NCBI GenBank assembly: GCA_963580285.1
Contig: OY757023.1
Location: forward strand, 129,860,027-129,924,026
DNA length: 64,000 bases
Direction: 5' to 3'
Origin: Lucinisca nassula
Taxonomy: Eukaryota > Mollusca > Bivalvia > Lucinida > Lucinidae
The notes beneath the pieces were generated by a model. That model was not told where the DNA came from and did not search any database. It saw only the letters and a list, made by a program, of their open reading frames with translations. The first letter of the stretch is position 1, and each line of letters begins with the position of its first letter. The translations under genes were made by a program, and so were the position numbers. This document shows positions 42,638 to 53,728 of this stretch, piece after piece.

Positions 42638-43031
42638 CAACACAGCAATGGTATCTCTGTTTGAAACAATTATCAGTCTTATCAAACTGTACCTCTAGTT
42701 AGGCCTATTTGAAAATGCTGGGGATACAGATCCGTATCCCTAGCCTCCGAGACTAGAGATACGGATCCGTATCTTTAGTAGGCAGTGGCTAGAGATACGG
42801 ATCCGTATCTCTAGTCTCGGAGGCTAGAGGTACGGATCCGTACTACGGCAGTGGCTAGAGATACGGATCCGTATCTCTAGTCTCGGAGGCTAGAGATACG
42901 GATCCGTATCTCTAGTCTCGGGGGCTAGGGATACGGATCTGTATCCCTAGCATTTTCCAATAGGCCTGGCCAGAGGTACAGTTTGACAAGATTGATGATT
43001 GTTTCAAACAGAGATACCATTGCTGTTTTGA
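42638..43031. repeat. Foldback element with internal GGATCC palindromes
   Basis: Arms of about 115 bp are inverted copies of each other: AACACAGCAATGGTATCTCTG at the left, CAGAGATACCATTGCTGTTTTGA at the right. Between them TAGAGATACGGATCCGTATC-type palindromes alternate with CTAGTCTCGGAGGCTAG. There are about five such palindromes, so the region can fold in many registers. Confidence 0.9.
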
Positions 43032-43060
43032 CGCAATTTGCAAAGTAGCATAACTCTACT

Positions 43061-43540
43061 ATGGTGAAAGATGGAAAAAGTAATATGAATTCTGAAATGG
43101 GACAGGACCAATGGCAATCCTCTGTATCCGTTATGCTAGAGCCTGTTCCAAGTATCAGGACTTTATGGAACGTGGGAAGGTTCTCACTACTAGGTTGTTA
43201 TGCCAGGGGTATCAAAAACAACCTGGTATCAACACTAAAGAAGTTCTATGGGAGGCACCATGATCTTGTTGATCTGTACAATGTGGCCATTTCCAGAATT
43301 ATTTCTGATGTGTTTGCCAATGGAAAGCCATAGGAAGACCTCCGAATTCTCGGACATAACCTTCTCGGCATTTACTCCTTTTCTTCGTTCAGGTCGATAT
43401 GCATGGTGGGCGAAGCTTGCTTACCAAGTAATGCTTACTATCCTATAGGACGCATGATTACTGATTACACTCTTCTTGAGTCCATGTCTGTTGGTCTGAA
43501 CATGGCTATTTGCCATTTGTCTCTGGATTAATGATTTGGG
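43061..43540 (+). pseudogene. Unrecognised degenerate coding segment
   Basis: A frame at 43061-43333 contains RGIKNNLVSTLKKFYGRHHD then LVDLYNVAISRIISDVF. A second frame ends near 43530 (ITDYTLLESMSVGLNMAIC). The first looks like the RHxDLVxxY segment I associate with transposon-encoded proteins, but I cannot name the family. Confidence 0.3.
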
Positions 43541-43832
43541 AGTGACGCTTTGGTACTGCGACCTCAACTACTATTAGCCAAAAGAAATATTTCCCAAAAT
43601 ATTTGTCATGCTCGCCGACTTTTTTTTTTTTTTTTTTTTGGATAATGGGGTATATTGGCAACCCTTATTTCCAAAGGTAAACTTTTTTAGCACAGTAAAT
43701 AATTTGCTTGTTGTTGTATATCTACAAGGCATTTTATCGCTGCCTATGATCTATTTCATCACTGCCTATGATCTCCTAACTGATTATATAAATAAAATAA
43801 AAAAATATATATATATTAAAGTAACTTGATTA

Positions 43833-44955
43833 CAGGGTCACTGATGAGGCTTTATTAGCCGAAACTACGTAGTATGACCAATCTTTTTTCTTATGAATGT
43901 TTTCATTGCTCTTAAAGGAACTCATTTTTTGATTTTTATTTGCCTTCACTGCAGCTGGTGTTGTGCCGTGTGGCGGCCGTAAAACGTCTCCCCGTACATC
44001 AACCATAGTGCAGTTTATATTTTACTTTTGGTCCTTTGAGATCAGCGTGAATATTCTGAGAAATCAGAAATAAACTAGATCTGCAGTCGATGGTTTACCA
44101 TCGCAAATACCCGCTTTTTCTATTAATAACACTAATGACTATGTATTAGCTAACCAAAACTACATGTAAGTTAAAAAAAAGTTGCAAAGAACATTCTAAC
44201 TGATAAGCAAAGTTTCAGAAGTGTAACTCTTATAGTTAAGAAGATATGGCAAACTCACACTTTTTGACCTTTGACCTCAGGGTTATGTTGAGGTCCACCT
44301 AAAGTATCCCAATTTATTCTATATTCCAACAGCCATCCAATAACCAAGTTTCAGAAGTGTAACTCCAATAGTTTAGAAGATATGGCAAAGTCATACTTTT
44401 TGACCTTTGACCTTGGGGTCGAGGTCACACCAAAAGTAGCCCAACATATTCTATATTCCAAGGACCATCCAATAAGCAAAGTTTCAGAAGTGTAACTCCA
44501 ATAGTTAAGGAGATATGGCAAATCATAATTTTTGACCTTTGACCTTGCGGTCATGTTGAGGTCAAGGTCACACCAAAAGTATCCAAATTTACACTATATT
44601 CCAAGGGCCATCCAATAACCAAAGTTTCAGAAGTGTAACTCTAATAGTTAAGAAGATATGGCAAAATCATACTTTTTGACCTTTGACCTTGGGGTCAAGG
44701 TCACACCAAAAGTAGCCTGACATATTCAATATTCCAAGGACCATCCAATAAGCAAAATTTCAGAAGTGTAACTCCAATAGTTTAGGAGATATGGCAAATC
44801 ATAATTTTTGACCTTTGACCTTGGGGTCATGTTGAGGTCAAGGTCACAAAAAAGTTGCCCACTGCCATCTACATTCCATGTACTATCCACATGCAAAGTT
44901 TCAAAAGTGTAACTGCAGTGGTTGCAGAGGAGATCCATTTACAAGAAACGTGACG

Positions 44956-44987
<32 letters not shown>

Positions 44988-45380
44988 GACGGACTGACGC
45001 CGGATCGAACTGTGGTACGAAAACAATATACCCGATTTTTCTTTGAAAAAGCGGGTATAATTATTGGTTTAGACTCATATTCTAGACAGGTTTTTAATTA
45101 TTTGGACCCCATTGGATTTATATCAGTCTTTGAATCGACTGCCAATTCGAAAATCGCAAATTTGCAGTATGTTTCCTCTGGCTTTCGTTGTTGAATCATT
45201 ACAGGGTCACTGATGAGGCTTTATTAGCCGAAACTACGTAGTATGACCCATCTTCTTTCTTATGAATATTTTCATTGCTCTTAAAGGAACTCATTTTTGA
45301 TTTTTATTTATTAGCCGAAACTACGTAGTATGACCAATCTTCTTTCTTATGAATGTTTTCATTGCTCTTAAAGGAACTCA
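43833..45380. repeat. Duplicated flank enclosing a tandem array
   Basis: TACAGGGTCACTGATGAGGC, TTTATTAGCCGAAACTACG and TAGTATGACC occur at 43833 and again at 45197. The last part occurs a third time at about 45308. Between them are a SINE-like piece (43960-44090) and the array at 44140-44940. Confidence 0.75.
44140..44995. repeat. Tandem array, ~125-150-bp units, with GACAGAC tail
   Basis: At least five units share AAAGTTTCAGAAGTGTAACTC, TTTTTGACCTTTGACCTTGG and GTCAAGGTCACACCAAAAGT. The array ends in a GACAGACAGACGG run (44953-44997). Confidence 0.85.
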
Positions 45381-45384
45381 CTTT

Positions 45385-46240
45385 TGATTTCTGTAGCCAG
45401 AACTCACTTGAAATCACGGGCGAAAGCGACTCTCAATCTGTGGGTTTGGTACCCTCCTTCTAATACTAATTCCCGGTACTTACCGGTCCTGGTACATTCC
45501 AATGTTCGGAGAGATTTCACTACAATAGACGGATCCAATGTTTTGACACGTGACCTTGTTTACCTGTCATTACGCATGCGCAAAATTACTTTTCCTTCCG
45601 ATAACGATCTGTCGTGGTTGGCAAAAAGCCCCTGGTTCCATATAAACACATTGTAAATTGGTTTAATATTACGGGCATATTTTAGTTGACTGTCACAGAA
45701 AATCGATCGAATTACACTTTAAATGGGTAGATATATATATTTTAGAGTTCATTCATGCATCTTCCGCATTTAGTCATTCGTTTTGCGCATTTTTATTACA
45801 AATAATTAAGACCGTCCCGCCTCGTTACCTGCATAAGTTTAACAGGTAATTATCATCAAAAACATCCTCAAATCTTCTAGAAACCAATAATTACTAGCTA
45901 AGAAATGTGTATTATAAAAGTTTAAAGCTCAAATTTGTCGTTTCGAGTCCAAACAAAATACAAGTTTACAGAAAATAACATCGCATTTACAATGGCGATA
46001 AACGGCCAAACACGTTTTTTGCCCACCACCGGTACGTCCCGGCAAATAGTATTATTGAGCGATGTCGTAGTGTTTGGATGTGTCTATATTTTACAAGTTA
46101 ATTTTCATGTTGTCTGAGAGTGACATTTAGGGATGACGGACCATCCGTATGTGTCAGACAAGAAAAAATTTCAAGTTAATTGATTGTGATTCTGATTAAA
46201 ATATATATATGCTGTAAATGTACGTCAACCAGAAACAGAA
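45385..46240. other. No gene recognised
   Basis: This is unique AT-rich sequence. CCCGGTACTTACCGGTCC at 45472 is an imperfect palindrome. Short frames have no recognisable domain. Confidence 0.35.
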
Positions 46241-46246
46241 ATTGAA

Positions 46247-46416
46247 TTCACCAAATTTGCATTATTTGCTGGCTCCCAGCTTGCACATTGTCAAGATAGG
46301 AAAAACAGGTAACCAGACCCCCCTGACCTTTTAAGGTCAGGGGGGTCTGGTTACCTGTTTTTCCAACACTAATAACCTTCAGACTAGGAACCAGCAGATA
46401 ATGCAAATAAGGTGAA
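46247..46416. repeat. Fully palindromic MITE, TTCACC ends
   Basis: The ends are TTCACCAAATTTGCATTATT and AATGCAAATAAGGTGAA. The centre AAAACAGGTAACCAGACCC pairs with its complement around CTTTTAAG. A second copy lies at 58165-58333. Confidence 0.9.
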
Positions 46417-46429
46417 TTGAAACTGGAAA

Positions 46430-47010
46430 TGAATCAAAAATTTTCTGAGCCGGGCCGCTTCTATCTATCTATCTATCTTCTGACACTGAGCTATCACGCT
46501 TCGGCGTCTATAGTTGGACCTGTTCAATTTCCTGAATTTTCTTTATTTGGCCATTTATTTGACGTGCCATCAGTCCTCATTCTGGTGAAAACTTACGATT
46601 TTTCCGACATTACCAAAAAATTATAATCCCTGCCCAAAATACTCAGTGACAGCTGGATAACTCTTTCCAGTTTACAAGTTTCTATAACTTCAACTGCAAA
46701 CTCAAAAATCACTGACAGCGCTGTATCTATCTATCTTCTTATACTGAGTCGGTCATATTTGGCCATTACCTCAGTCGGGAAAACAAACCTGTTCTGATCA
46801 GACGCCGCCTCTGATCTTGTTCTACACTGTTTGCCAATGTCCCAATACGTGAGCCCAAACCAGATTTTACCTTTTACACGGCGCTCTGACGTCACAAAAG
46901 AAGACTAGCGCTGCTACAAACAAACGGTTTCTAGATTTTGTACATGACCCGGGAAGCTTCTGTAGTTAGTAACTATGAGTCGATTGATAAACAATCGACT
47001 CAAAAAGTGC
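46430..47010. other. Sequence upstream of LINE; (CTAT)n run
   Basis: CTATCTATCTATCTATC lies at 46461. CTTATACTGAGTCGGTCATA at about 46738 is a segment also present near 36569, so it is a repeat. GCCGCCTCTGATC near 46806 resembles the TTAACCC-MITE interior. Confidence 0.5.
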
Positions 47011-47017
47011 GTGTCGA

Positions 47018-48871
47018 TTGACGGTGGGGTGGAATTCTGTTAATTGGTTAATTGAAAACTTGAGACGAGAAATTAAAAATGACATCAAAAATCAGCATGA
47101 TCAGTATGTAAATAACTTGGTAGGTGATGTAAAGGCGAATCCCAGAGACTTCTACAGATATATCAATAGCCAGAAGAAAGATAGGCAAGGTATCCCACCC
47201 CTTAATAAAAGAGGAGGGAACGGGGTCGCTGAATCGGACCCTGAAAGGGCAGAGGAATTGGTTGGTCAATTCAATGATGCATTTAATAAAACTGAGTTCA
47301 ACGAGGTTCCATTGACTGGAAGATCGGCCAGTTTCATGGAAAATATTGTTGTATCCTCTGCGGGAGTGATCAAATTACTTAAAGGCTTGAACCCTTCTAA
47401 AGCTTTAGGGCCTGATGAGCTTCATCCTAGAGTCCTGAAGGAACTAGCAAACGAGTTAGGTCCAGTTTTTGCTCATCTTTTCCAACAATCTCTCGATACG
47501 GGTGAAATTCCCAAAGAATGGCTCCTAGCGAACATCTGTCCACTTTTCAAAAAAGGGGACAGGGCTCTTGCTCGTAATTATCGCCCGGTGTCACTGACCT
47601 GTGTTCTATGTAAATTGCTTGAACACATAGTCTGCTCAAACATCATGGCCCACTTGGATGAACATAAACTTTTGTCAGACAGACAACATGCATTTAGGAA
47701 AAGGCATAGTTGCGAAACTCAGTTGAGCACGGTTATTAATGATTGGGCAAAAATCCTGGACAAAGGGGGGCAGGTGGACACATTTATTCTGGACTTTGAG
47801 AAGGCTTTTGACACCCCTCCTCATGAACTACTTAAATCCAAATTATTTGGTTATGGAATTGGTGGGAAGACTCTTACATGGATAGATTCCTTCCTTTGCT
47901 ACAGAAAACAGCGTGTTGTTGTTAATGGTGAATCTTCAGTATGGGCGCCAGTTTTGTCTGGAGTCCCACAAGGGACCGTTCTTGGTCCTCTATTGTTCTC
48001 CCTGTACATCAATGATATTTCCACTGATATTGACTCAGAAATAAGACTGTTCGCAGATGACTGTGTTTGTTACCGGGAAATTAGAGATACAGATGACTCA
48101 CTGAAACTTCAGGCTGACATAGATAGATTAGGATGTTGGGCCAGAAAATGGGGCATGAGATTTCAACCAGTTAAATGCAATATTATGCAGATAACAAGGA
48201 AGAGATCTAATAAAGTTGAGGCTTCTTACACCTTAGAGGGAACGGTCCTCGAAAATGTGAATTCCATTAAATACCTTGGTGTGACAATCACTCACGATTT
48301 GAGATGGAATACACACATTAGCAATATGTGTACAAAGGCGAATAGAACACTTGGTTTCCTGAGGCGAAATCTTCATCAGTGTCCTCAGGATGTGAAAGAA
48401 ACAGCATACAGGGGACTTGTTCGCCCAATCTTGGAATATGGTAGTTGCATCTGGCACCCAAGCGGAGTGGTCCTAAATGAAGAAATTGAAAAAGTTCAGA
48501 ATAGAGCTGCTAGATTTGTAACTGGAAATTATTGCTTTGAAACTGGGAGCATGACTGGAATTCTAGGAAAATTAAGATGGGAGTCTCTAAAGAAAAGGAG
48601 AAGAGACAGTAGGCTCATACTCTTATACAAAGGTCTAAAGGGTGCTGCCAGCATTCCAACAGATGACCTTGTTCCCCCAGCTAGGCATTGTAGAAAACAC
48701 CATTCAATGACGTTTCAGACCCTTACTGCAAGAACGGATATTTATAAAGAATCGTTTTTCCCCCGAACCATTAGAGATTGGAATGCCCTTCCCGATTCTA
48801 TTATTTTGGCGGCTGAAGGTGCTGAGGATTGTGTAGCTAAGTTTACATCTTTGGTTAGAGCTAGGGACTAA
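47018..48871 (+). CDS. LINE (CR1/Jockey superfamily) reverse transcriptase, 5'-truncated, open
   Basis: The frame is open for 617 codons without an ATG at its start (first codon TTG), so this is an internal piece of a longer polyprotein. It begins at the linker after the missing endonuclease. It runs through GLNPSKALGPDELHPRVLKE, YRPVSLTCVLCKLLEHIV, FILDFEKAFDTPPHELL, SGVPQGTVLGPLLFSLYIND, the catalytic LFADD and SIKYLGVTI. The C-terminal LGFLRRNL, GLVRPILEYG and IEKVQNRAARFV follow. All reverse-transcriptase blocks are present in order. The absence of stops implies a young insertion, although without the endonuclease it cannot move by itself. Confidence 0.9.
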   Translation: MTVGWNSVNWLIENLRREIKNDIKNQHDQYVNNLVGDVKANPRDFYRYINSQKKDRQGIPPLNKRGGNGVAESDPERAEELVGQFNDAFNKTEFNEVPLTGRSASFMENIVVSSAGVIKLLKGLNPSKALGPDELHPRVLKELANELGPVFAHLFQQSLDTGEIPKEWLLANICPLFKKGDRALARNYRPVSLTCVLCKLLEHIVCSNIMAHLDEHKLLSDRQHAFRKRHSCETQLSTVINDWAKILDKGGQVDTFILDFEKAFDTPPHELLKSKLFGYGIGGKTLTWIDSFLCYRKQRVVVNGESSVWAPVLSGVPQGTVLGPLLFSLYINDISTDIDSEIRLFADDCVCYREIRDTDDSLKLQADIDRLGCWARKWGMRFQPVKCNIMQITRKRSNKVEASYTLEGTVLENVNSIKYLGVTITHDLRWNTHISNMCTKANRTLGFLRRNLHQCPQDVKETAYRGLVRPILEYGSCIWHPSGVVLNEEIEKVQNRAARFVTGNYCFETGSMTGILGKLRWESLKKRRRDSRLILLYKGLKGAASIPTDDLVPPARHCRKHHSMTFQTLTARTDIYKESFFPRTIRDWNALPDSIILAAEGAEDCVAKFTSLVRARD

Positions 48872-48924
48872 CTTCCCATATCACAGGTCCTGGTGTATGA
48901 ATGTCATTTGACGTGTCATCAGTA

Positions 48925-48958
48925 ACAATTCTGATTCTGATTCTGATTCTGAGTCTGT
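48925..48958 (+). repeat. (TTCTGA)n tail of the LINE
   Basis: AATTCTGATTCTGATTCTGA follows the LINE stop by about 55 bases. A short microsatellite tail is usual for this superfamily and marks the 3' end of the insertion. Confidence 0.8.
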
Positions 48959-48987
48959 GTAAAACTCACTGTTAAACCACAATGCCT

Positions 48988-49205
48988 ACGGGCCTCAGTG
49001 GCCCAGTGGATAAGAGCGCTGACTCTTAATCGTTAGGTCTCTCACCGCTGTGGGTTCGAACCTCGCCCGAGTCACAATGTAAGAGGCCAAGTTCTGCAAA
49101 GGAAGGTCAGGTGTTTTTTCTCCGGAGACTCCGGTTTTCGCCAATATCTGATTAACTATCGACTCGATATGAGTGAAATAATCTTGAAAGGGCCGTAACC
49201 CCCCC
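48988..49205 (+). mobile_element. tRNA-derived SINE
   Basis: GGCCTCAGTGGCCCAGTGGA is box A-like and GTGGGTTCGAACCTCGCCC box B-like. The body reads GGCCAAGTTCTGCAAAGGAA, AAATAATCTTGAAAGGGCCG and ends in C and A runs. It matches 57290-57485. Confidence 0.85.
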
Positions 49206-49312
49206 CCCCCCAAAAAAAAAAAACGCCACCTGATCTGTAGCGACTATGTTTTATGGCACAACACTGTAAGCCGATGACATTCGCGCGATTCCGGGTTTGC
49301 TATACAGCTTAC

Positions 49313-49472
49313 AACGTAACCCAGCAGGCTCATGACGTAATTGTGACGTCAATTCAACGTCGACATGACGTCATGACGTTTATACAACGTCACATCTACG
49401 TCGGTGCAACGTCACGACGTTGCACCGACGATAATTTGACGTTGCCCTAATGACGTGTGCCTGATGGGAAGT
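49313..49472. repeat. ACGTTG-rich MITE, AACCCAGCAGGC ends
   Basis: TAACCCAGCAGGCTCATGACG is the left end. The inner GTGCAACGTCACGACGTTGCAC is a palindrome. GTGTGCCTGATGGGAAGT is the right end. The same family occurs at 17262-17402. Confidence 0.8.
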
Positions 49473-49479
49473 AACACCA

Positions 49480-50500
49480 CTGCTGACATACATAATCTTG
49501 AGCGGTTCTGTTTGCATCATGCTCCATGTCAAAATCAATTTGTAGGGTCTCATAGTTACCTTGATATTGATTATTAACCTTAAGGTAAATGTTTACACAT
49601 GCCATAGTTTACAGGAGGGACAACTGTCAAGACTTAATGACAAGCACGATTAATTGGATAATCGATTGATCGCTCGATACATTCCTCTAAAAGGATTATC
49701 GTTACTGATCTGATAAGTATAATTTACTTCCCGATGGTGTGTTTTGGATAACTGGATGAGTGGCAAACAGTGTAGACCCTGATGAGACGTCTGGATCCAC
49801 ACTGTTTGCTCAGGCCTGTCTGTCCTAATACATACGACAATTTATAACAAAGTCAGAAAGGTAAAACTATGAACAAATCGTCAGTGATTACTAATCGATT
49901 ATCGATTGTAATGACAGGACTGATAATCGATTATCATTTCAGTTCTGATTAGCCAGCCATTACGTTAACAAGTCTGTGAAATTACTACCCCAATAAATCC
50001 CGCGTTATATAGAAACATGTTATGTTATCGGGGCTATATATTTGTTGTTTTTTTTCTGCTCCAAGACGTAGAGTGTGGGTACTCGCGAGAGCTACCCCAC
50101 TGAGGCGGTTTAACGACCACATACAGCCGCGTAATTGAGGCGGCTCAAAAGAGTACCTACAACTTGTAGTTTGAGTATCAAAGAATAATTTTACAAATTT
50201 GCGAAAAAATATTAACCCTTTTAGAGATTCAAATGAATGTTCTGTGTCGCACTGATGTCTTTTTTATCGAAATGGTATGTATACTGCGATCTTTTTAAAG
50301 GGGGATATTCTCTCCTTAGGAACAACTTCTTGCCTTTGAGAGTAGATAATCTTTAGCAGAAGGAAGGCAAAATTATTTTTAAAAGAGTTATATTCCCTGA
50401 TTGCGTGTCCGTTCCCGTTAATTGCTCTCCAGAAAGTTTATATCTCGAAGCTCGTAGATGTGTGTTTGGTCTGAACATCACTGGATATAATAAATAAAGG
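49480..50500. other. No gene; scattered MITE debris
   Basis: AAACAGTGTAGACCCTGATG / GGATCCACACTGTTTG at 49759-49805 is an internal piece of the TTAACCC family. A decayed family B-like element lies at about 49970-50270 with core fragments (GGGTACTCGCGAGAGC, GAGGCGGTTTAACGACC). I see no exon. Confidence 0.5.
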
Positions 50501-50513
50501 TACTACTTTTGCC

Positions 50514-50792
50514 CATCGCGAAAACACGCCTATATAATTTTGACCCCCTTGAACCCCATGCACTTTTATATAGTAAAACTGGGGTTTCCGGGGGTATACC
50601 TTGTTTTTTCTTATTTCTGCTCTAAAACATAGATTGTGGGTACTCGTTAGAACCGCCTCGATGAGGCGGTTCTAACGAGTGCCCACAATCTATATTTTGA
50701 GCAGAAATAAGAAAAAAATCACAATTTTTCATCATAAAATTTTCATTTTTTCGGCGATAAAGGTATATTTGTATAGGCGTGTTTACGTAATG
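50514..50792 (+). repeat. Palindromic MITE, family A, full length
   Basis: CATCGCGAAAACACGCC and GGCGTGTTTACGTAATG are the ends. The core (50629-50697) is perfect except for one arm-end mismatch. It is one of the best-preserved copies. Confidence 0.9.
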
Positions 50793-51004
50793 CATATTTC
50801 GAGCTTGATGTTTAAATGTAATTTAATAATTAAAAGAAGTTTGCAATGACAACGTCGGAGATAGTGAAGAATTATTGCGAAAAATAAATGTAATTAAACT
50901 GTTTGTGCGTCAAAGATATTAAAAGAAGTTTAACACCCCTGAAATTGGAACATGCGTTACGATAACATATCCACTTTGGATTTGTTTCAAAGCATCAAAA
51001 TGGT

Positions 51005-51130
51005 TACTTTTTCTGATTTTTGTTTTAATTTGTAGTTCAAACATAGACGGTGGGTGCTGGTTAGAACCCCCTCAGTGAGGCGGTTCTAACGAGCAGCCAC
51101 AATCTATGTTTTGGACAATCACCACGTGGT
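51005..51130. repeat. Palindromic-core fragment
   Basis: GGTGGGTGCTGGTTAGAACCC and GAGGCGGTTCTAACGAGCAG form a slightly mismatched core. The outer parts are eroded. Confidence 0.65.
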
Positions 51131-51299
51131 CACTGTATGCAGTAAACACAAAGTAAGAATAATTGAAACTGTCTAAACACGATTTTTAAAGCAGAATAAG
51201 TCTCAATTTTTGATGGTCATAATGGCGGAATTTTTCTGTATTTAGTAATAAACCCGGATTTTTGACACAAAAGTACAGTTTTGTTTATTTGTTTTGGCC

Positions 51300-51570
51300 C
51301 CCGCCCATTGGGGCTGGGAGAAATAGATTGGACTGCACAGAGCTGAAACTGACAGCACAAATGTACAGGTAAACCGCTTAGACGCACTATGCCTGACCAT
51401 GCTAAGTGGTACGAGTCAGATCGGTCATGCGTATAAGCCCTTTTGCTTTCACTGGGACAGGGATTGAGATGTAATTTCATCTCAATGTCGATAAAAAGTG
51501 TCGCAAAATTGGAATTAACGCCTCCAAATGACCTGAATAGTCTTGACGGGGACGTTAAACCTCATATCAA
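51300..51570 (+). mobile_element. SINE, main family
   Basis: GCCCATTGGGGCTGGGAGAAAT to CTTGACGGGGACGTTAAACC. It forms an inverted pair with the copy at 51598-51845. Confidence 0.8.
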
Positions 51571-51597
51571 TTTATTGAACAATCAATTGGTTTATTT

Positions 51598-51845
51598 GTT
51601 TTGAAAGTTTAAGTCCCCGTCAACACTATGTAGGTCATTTTGGAGACGATGCTTCCGATTTTGTGGTACTTTTATCCGCCAATTGAGAAAATTTACCGCC
51701 CAAAGAAACCGCTGTTGGTTAAGGGCCGGCCAGACTCGCGCCTTCTAAGCGGTTAACCATAACGCAGAAAATCGGCCCGTTTCAGCTCTGCGCTGAAGCA
51801 CTATGCAGCCCAATCTATTTGTCCAAGCTTCGATGGGGTGGGGTA
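51598..51845 (-). mobile_element. SINE, main family, inverted
   Basis: The minus strand reads CCCATCGAAGCTTGGACAAAT through TTAGAAGGCGCGAGTC to GTTGACGGGGACTTAAAC. Only about 28 bp of AT-rich spacer separates it from the direct copy. Confidence 0.8.
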
Positions 51846-52146
51846 GGGGCTCAAACACGTACAGAAGAATAAAATACATTTACAACAAATGGGCCGCTGG
51901 GCGCACATGGTTTTATTAATGATGTAAAGCAGGAAAACCAGAATATCGTTGAAAAGTATACTTGGCAGTACGTGATTTCTTTTAATTTCAGACCTTTAGG
52001 AAGAAACTGTGGCATCGTAATTGAATTGCGGCAGCCTATATATTTATAATAAGGATGAATTGGTTCATATGCGGTCAGTTGTTTTTTGCTTCTTTCGGCG
52101 ATGGACAAATTTCTTGGCAATACACAGACTTAACGAGTTCCATTAT

Positions 52147-52425
52147 CATCACGAAAACACGCCTATACTTAGACATTATAAATTTTACAGCCGAAAATAT
52201 GAAAATTTTCCGAGAAAATTTGTGTTATTTTTCTTATTTCTGCTCAAAACATAGATTGTGGGTACTTGTTAGAACCGCCTCGACGAGGCGGTTCTAACGA
52301 GTACCCACAATCTATATTTTAGAGCAGAAATAAGAAAAATAAGGTATACTCCTCTAAACCCCAGTTTTACTTTATAAAAGTGGGGTTCGAGCGGGTCAAA
52401 ATCATATAGGCGTGTTTTCGTGATG
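52147..52425 (-). repeat. Palindromic MITE, family A, full length
   Basis: CATCACGAAAACACGCC and GGCGTGTTTTCGTGATG are the ends, with the core at 52251-52316. GAGTTCCATTAT occurs just before it and again just after it (52426-52437). Confidence 0.9.
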
Positions 52426-52437
52426 GAGTTCCATTAT

Positions 52438-52706
52438 CATCACGAAAAGGCACCTATATAATTTTGAAACCCTATAACACCATTTTTATATAAAAAAACT
52501 GGAGTTTACAGGTGTATGAATTATTTTTTTCTTATTTCTGTTAAAAAAAAACATTGTGTGTACATATTAGAATCGCCTCGATGAGGCGGTTCTAATTATA
52601 TTGTGAGCAGAAATAAGAAAACATCACAATGTTTCATCTTAAATTTTTCTCTTTCTTTGCAGCGGTAAAATTTACAATGTATTTGTATAAACTTGTTTTC
52701 GTAACG
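52438..52706 (+). repeat. Palindromic MITE, family A, tandem with the previous copy
   Basis: It starts CATCACGAAAAGGCACC and ends ACTTGTTTTCGTAACG. The core's right arm is shortened. It has the opposite orientation to the neighbour at 52147. Confidence 0.8.
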
Positions 52707-52810
52707 CCTTCATATTCCTAGAACAAGTATTTTTGTGATTTTTTCTCATTTCTAGTCCAAAATACAGATTGTGGGGGCTCATTAGAACCGCAAACAAAAT
52801 GTATGCTTCG

Positions 52811-52969
52811 TATCACGTGAACAAGTCCGTGAAATGAAGACCCCCCTAAACCCCACTTTATATAGAGAAAACTGGGGTTTACGGGGGTATTCATTATTTT
52901 TCTTATTTCTGCTCCAAGAAATAGGTTGTGGATACTCGTCAGAACCGCCTCAATTAGGCGGTTCCAACG

Positions 52970-53060
<91 letters not shown>

Positions 53061-53169
53061 CCTATGTTATGAGCATTTATAAGAAAAATATCAAAGAGTT
53101 TCATCAGAAAAGTGGCCATTTTGGCGATGTGTAAAATGCACTATGTCGTACGGGTGTGTTATCGTAATA
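52811..53169 (+). repeat. Palindromic MITE, family B, with an (AC)n expansion in the core arm
   Basis: ATCACGTGAACAAGTCCGTG at the left, GGGTGTGTTATCGTAAT at the right. The core opens at 52920, but the GAGCACCCACAACC part has become (AC)n over about 52972-53058 before CAACCTATG resumes. Confidence 0.9.
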
Positions 53170-53567
53170 GAACCAAAATAAGGGTCAACTCTGGTATATA
53201 TAAAGGTTACAAGAGTGTATATTTCTTTCATAGTAAACTACAAAACATAACTTGTGGATACTCATTAGAACAGCCTTCTTGTGGCGGTTCCAACAAGCGC
53301 CAACAATCTTTGTTAGGGCAGAAATAAAAGAGTATTATATTTTGCATTAGAACTTTGTCGGTTTGAGATATGAAAGACAACTCCAACTTACACTGGCGTG
53401 TTGTTCTAAAGAGCTGGAATATCCTTACTTAGTGTAACTGTGGAAAACAAGTAGTGTTTCCAAAATTATATCTGTTCCTTCCCTTATTCTCGGTTTTCAA
53501 GAGATCGTGGTTTTCTTATATATTGAGAGCCTACAATGTTCATAGCATCAGACAAGGTGCGTATGTT

Positions 53568-53717
53568 GTGATAATTGAAGTATAGTTTTCCTTATTTCTC
53601 CATACAGAACCTATGCTGTGGGTACTCATTAGAACCGCCTCGATGAGGCGGTTCTAACGAGTACCAACAACATAGGCTTTTCTGGAGAATTGGCAAAAGC
53701 TATCCCTCAATTATCAC
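53568..53717 (-). repeat. Palindromic-core MITE, family E, GTGATAATTGA ends
   Basis: GTGATAATTGAAGTATAG at the left pairs with CTATCCCTCAATTATCAC at the right, giving ends unlike families A-C around the same core (53610-53676). Its right end is 11 bp from the candidate exon at 53729. Confidence 0.8.
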
Positions 53718-53728
53718 AAAATACTTAC

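Noticed and set aside
52834..53082. Open frames through the (AC)n tract, reading His-Thr or Cys-Val repeats
   Set aside because: Low-complexity translation of a microsatellite inside a MITE.
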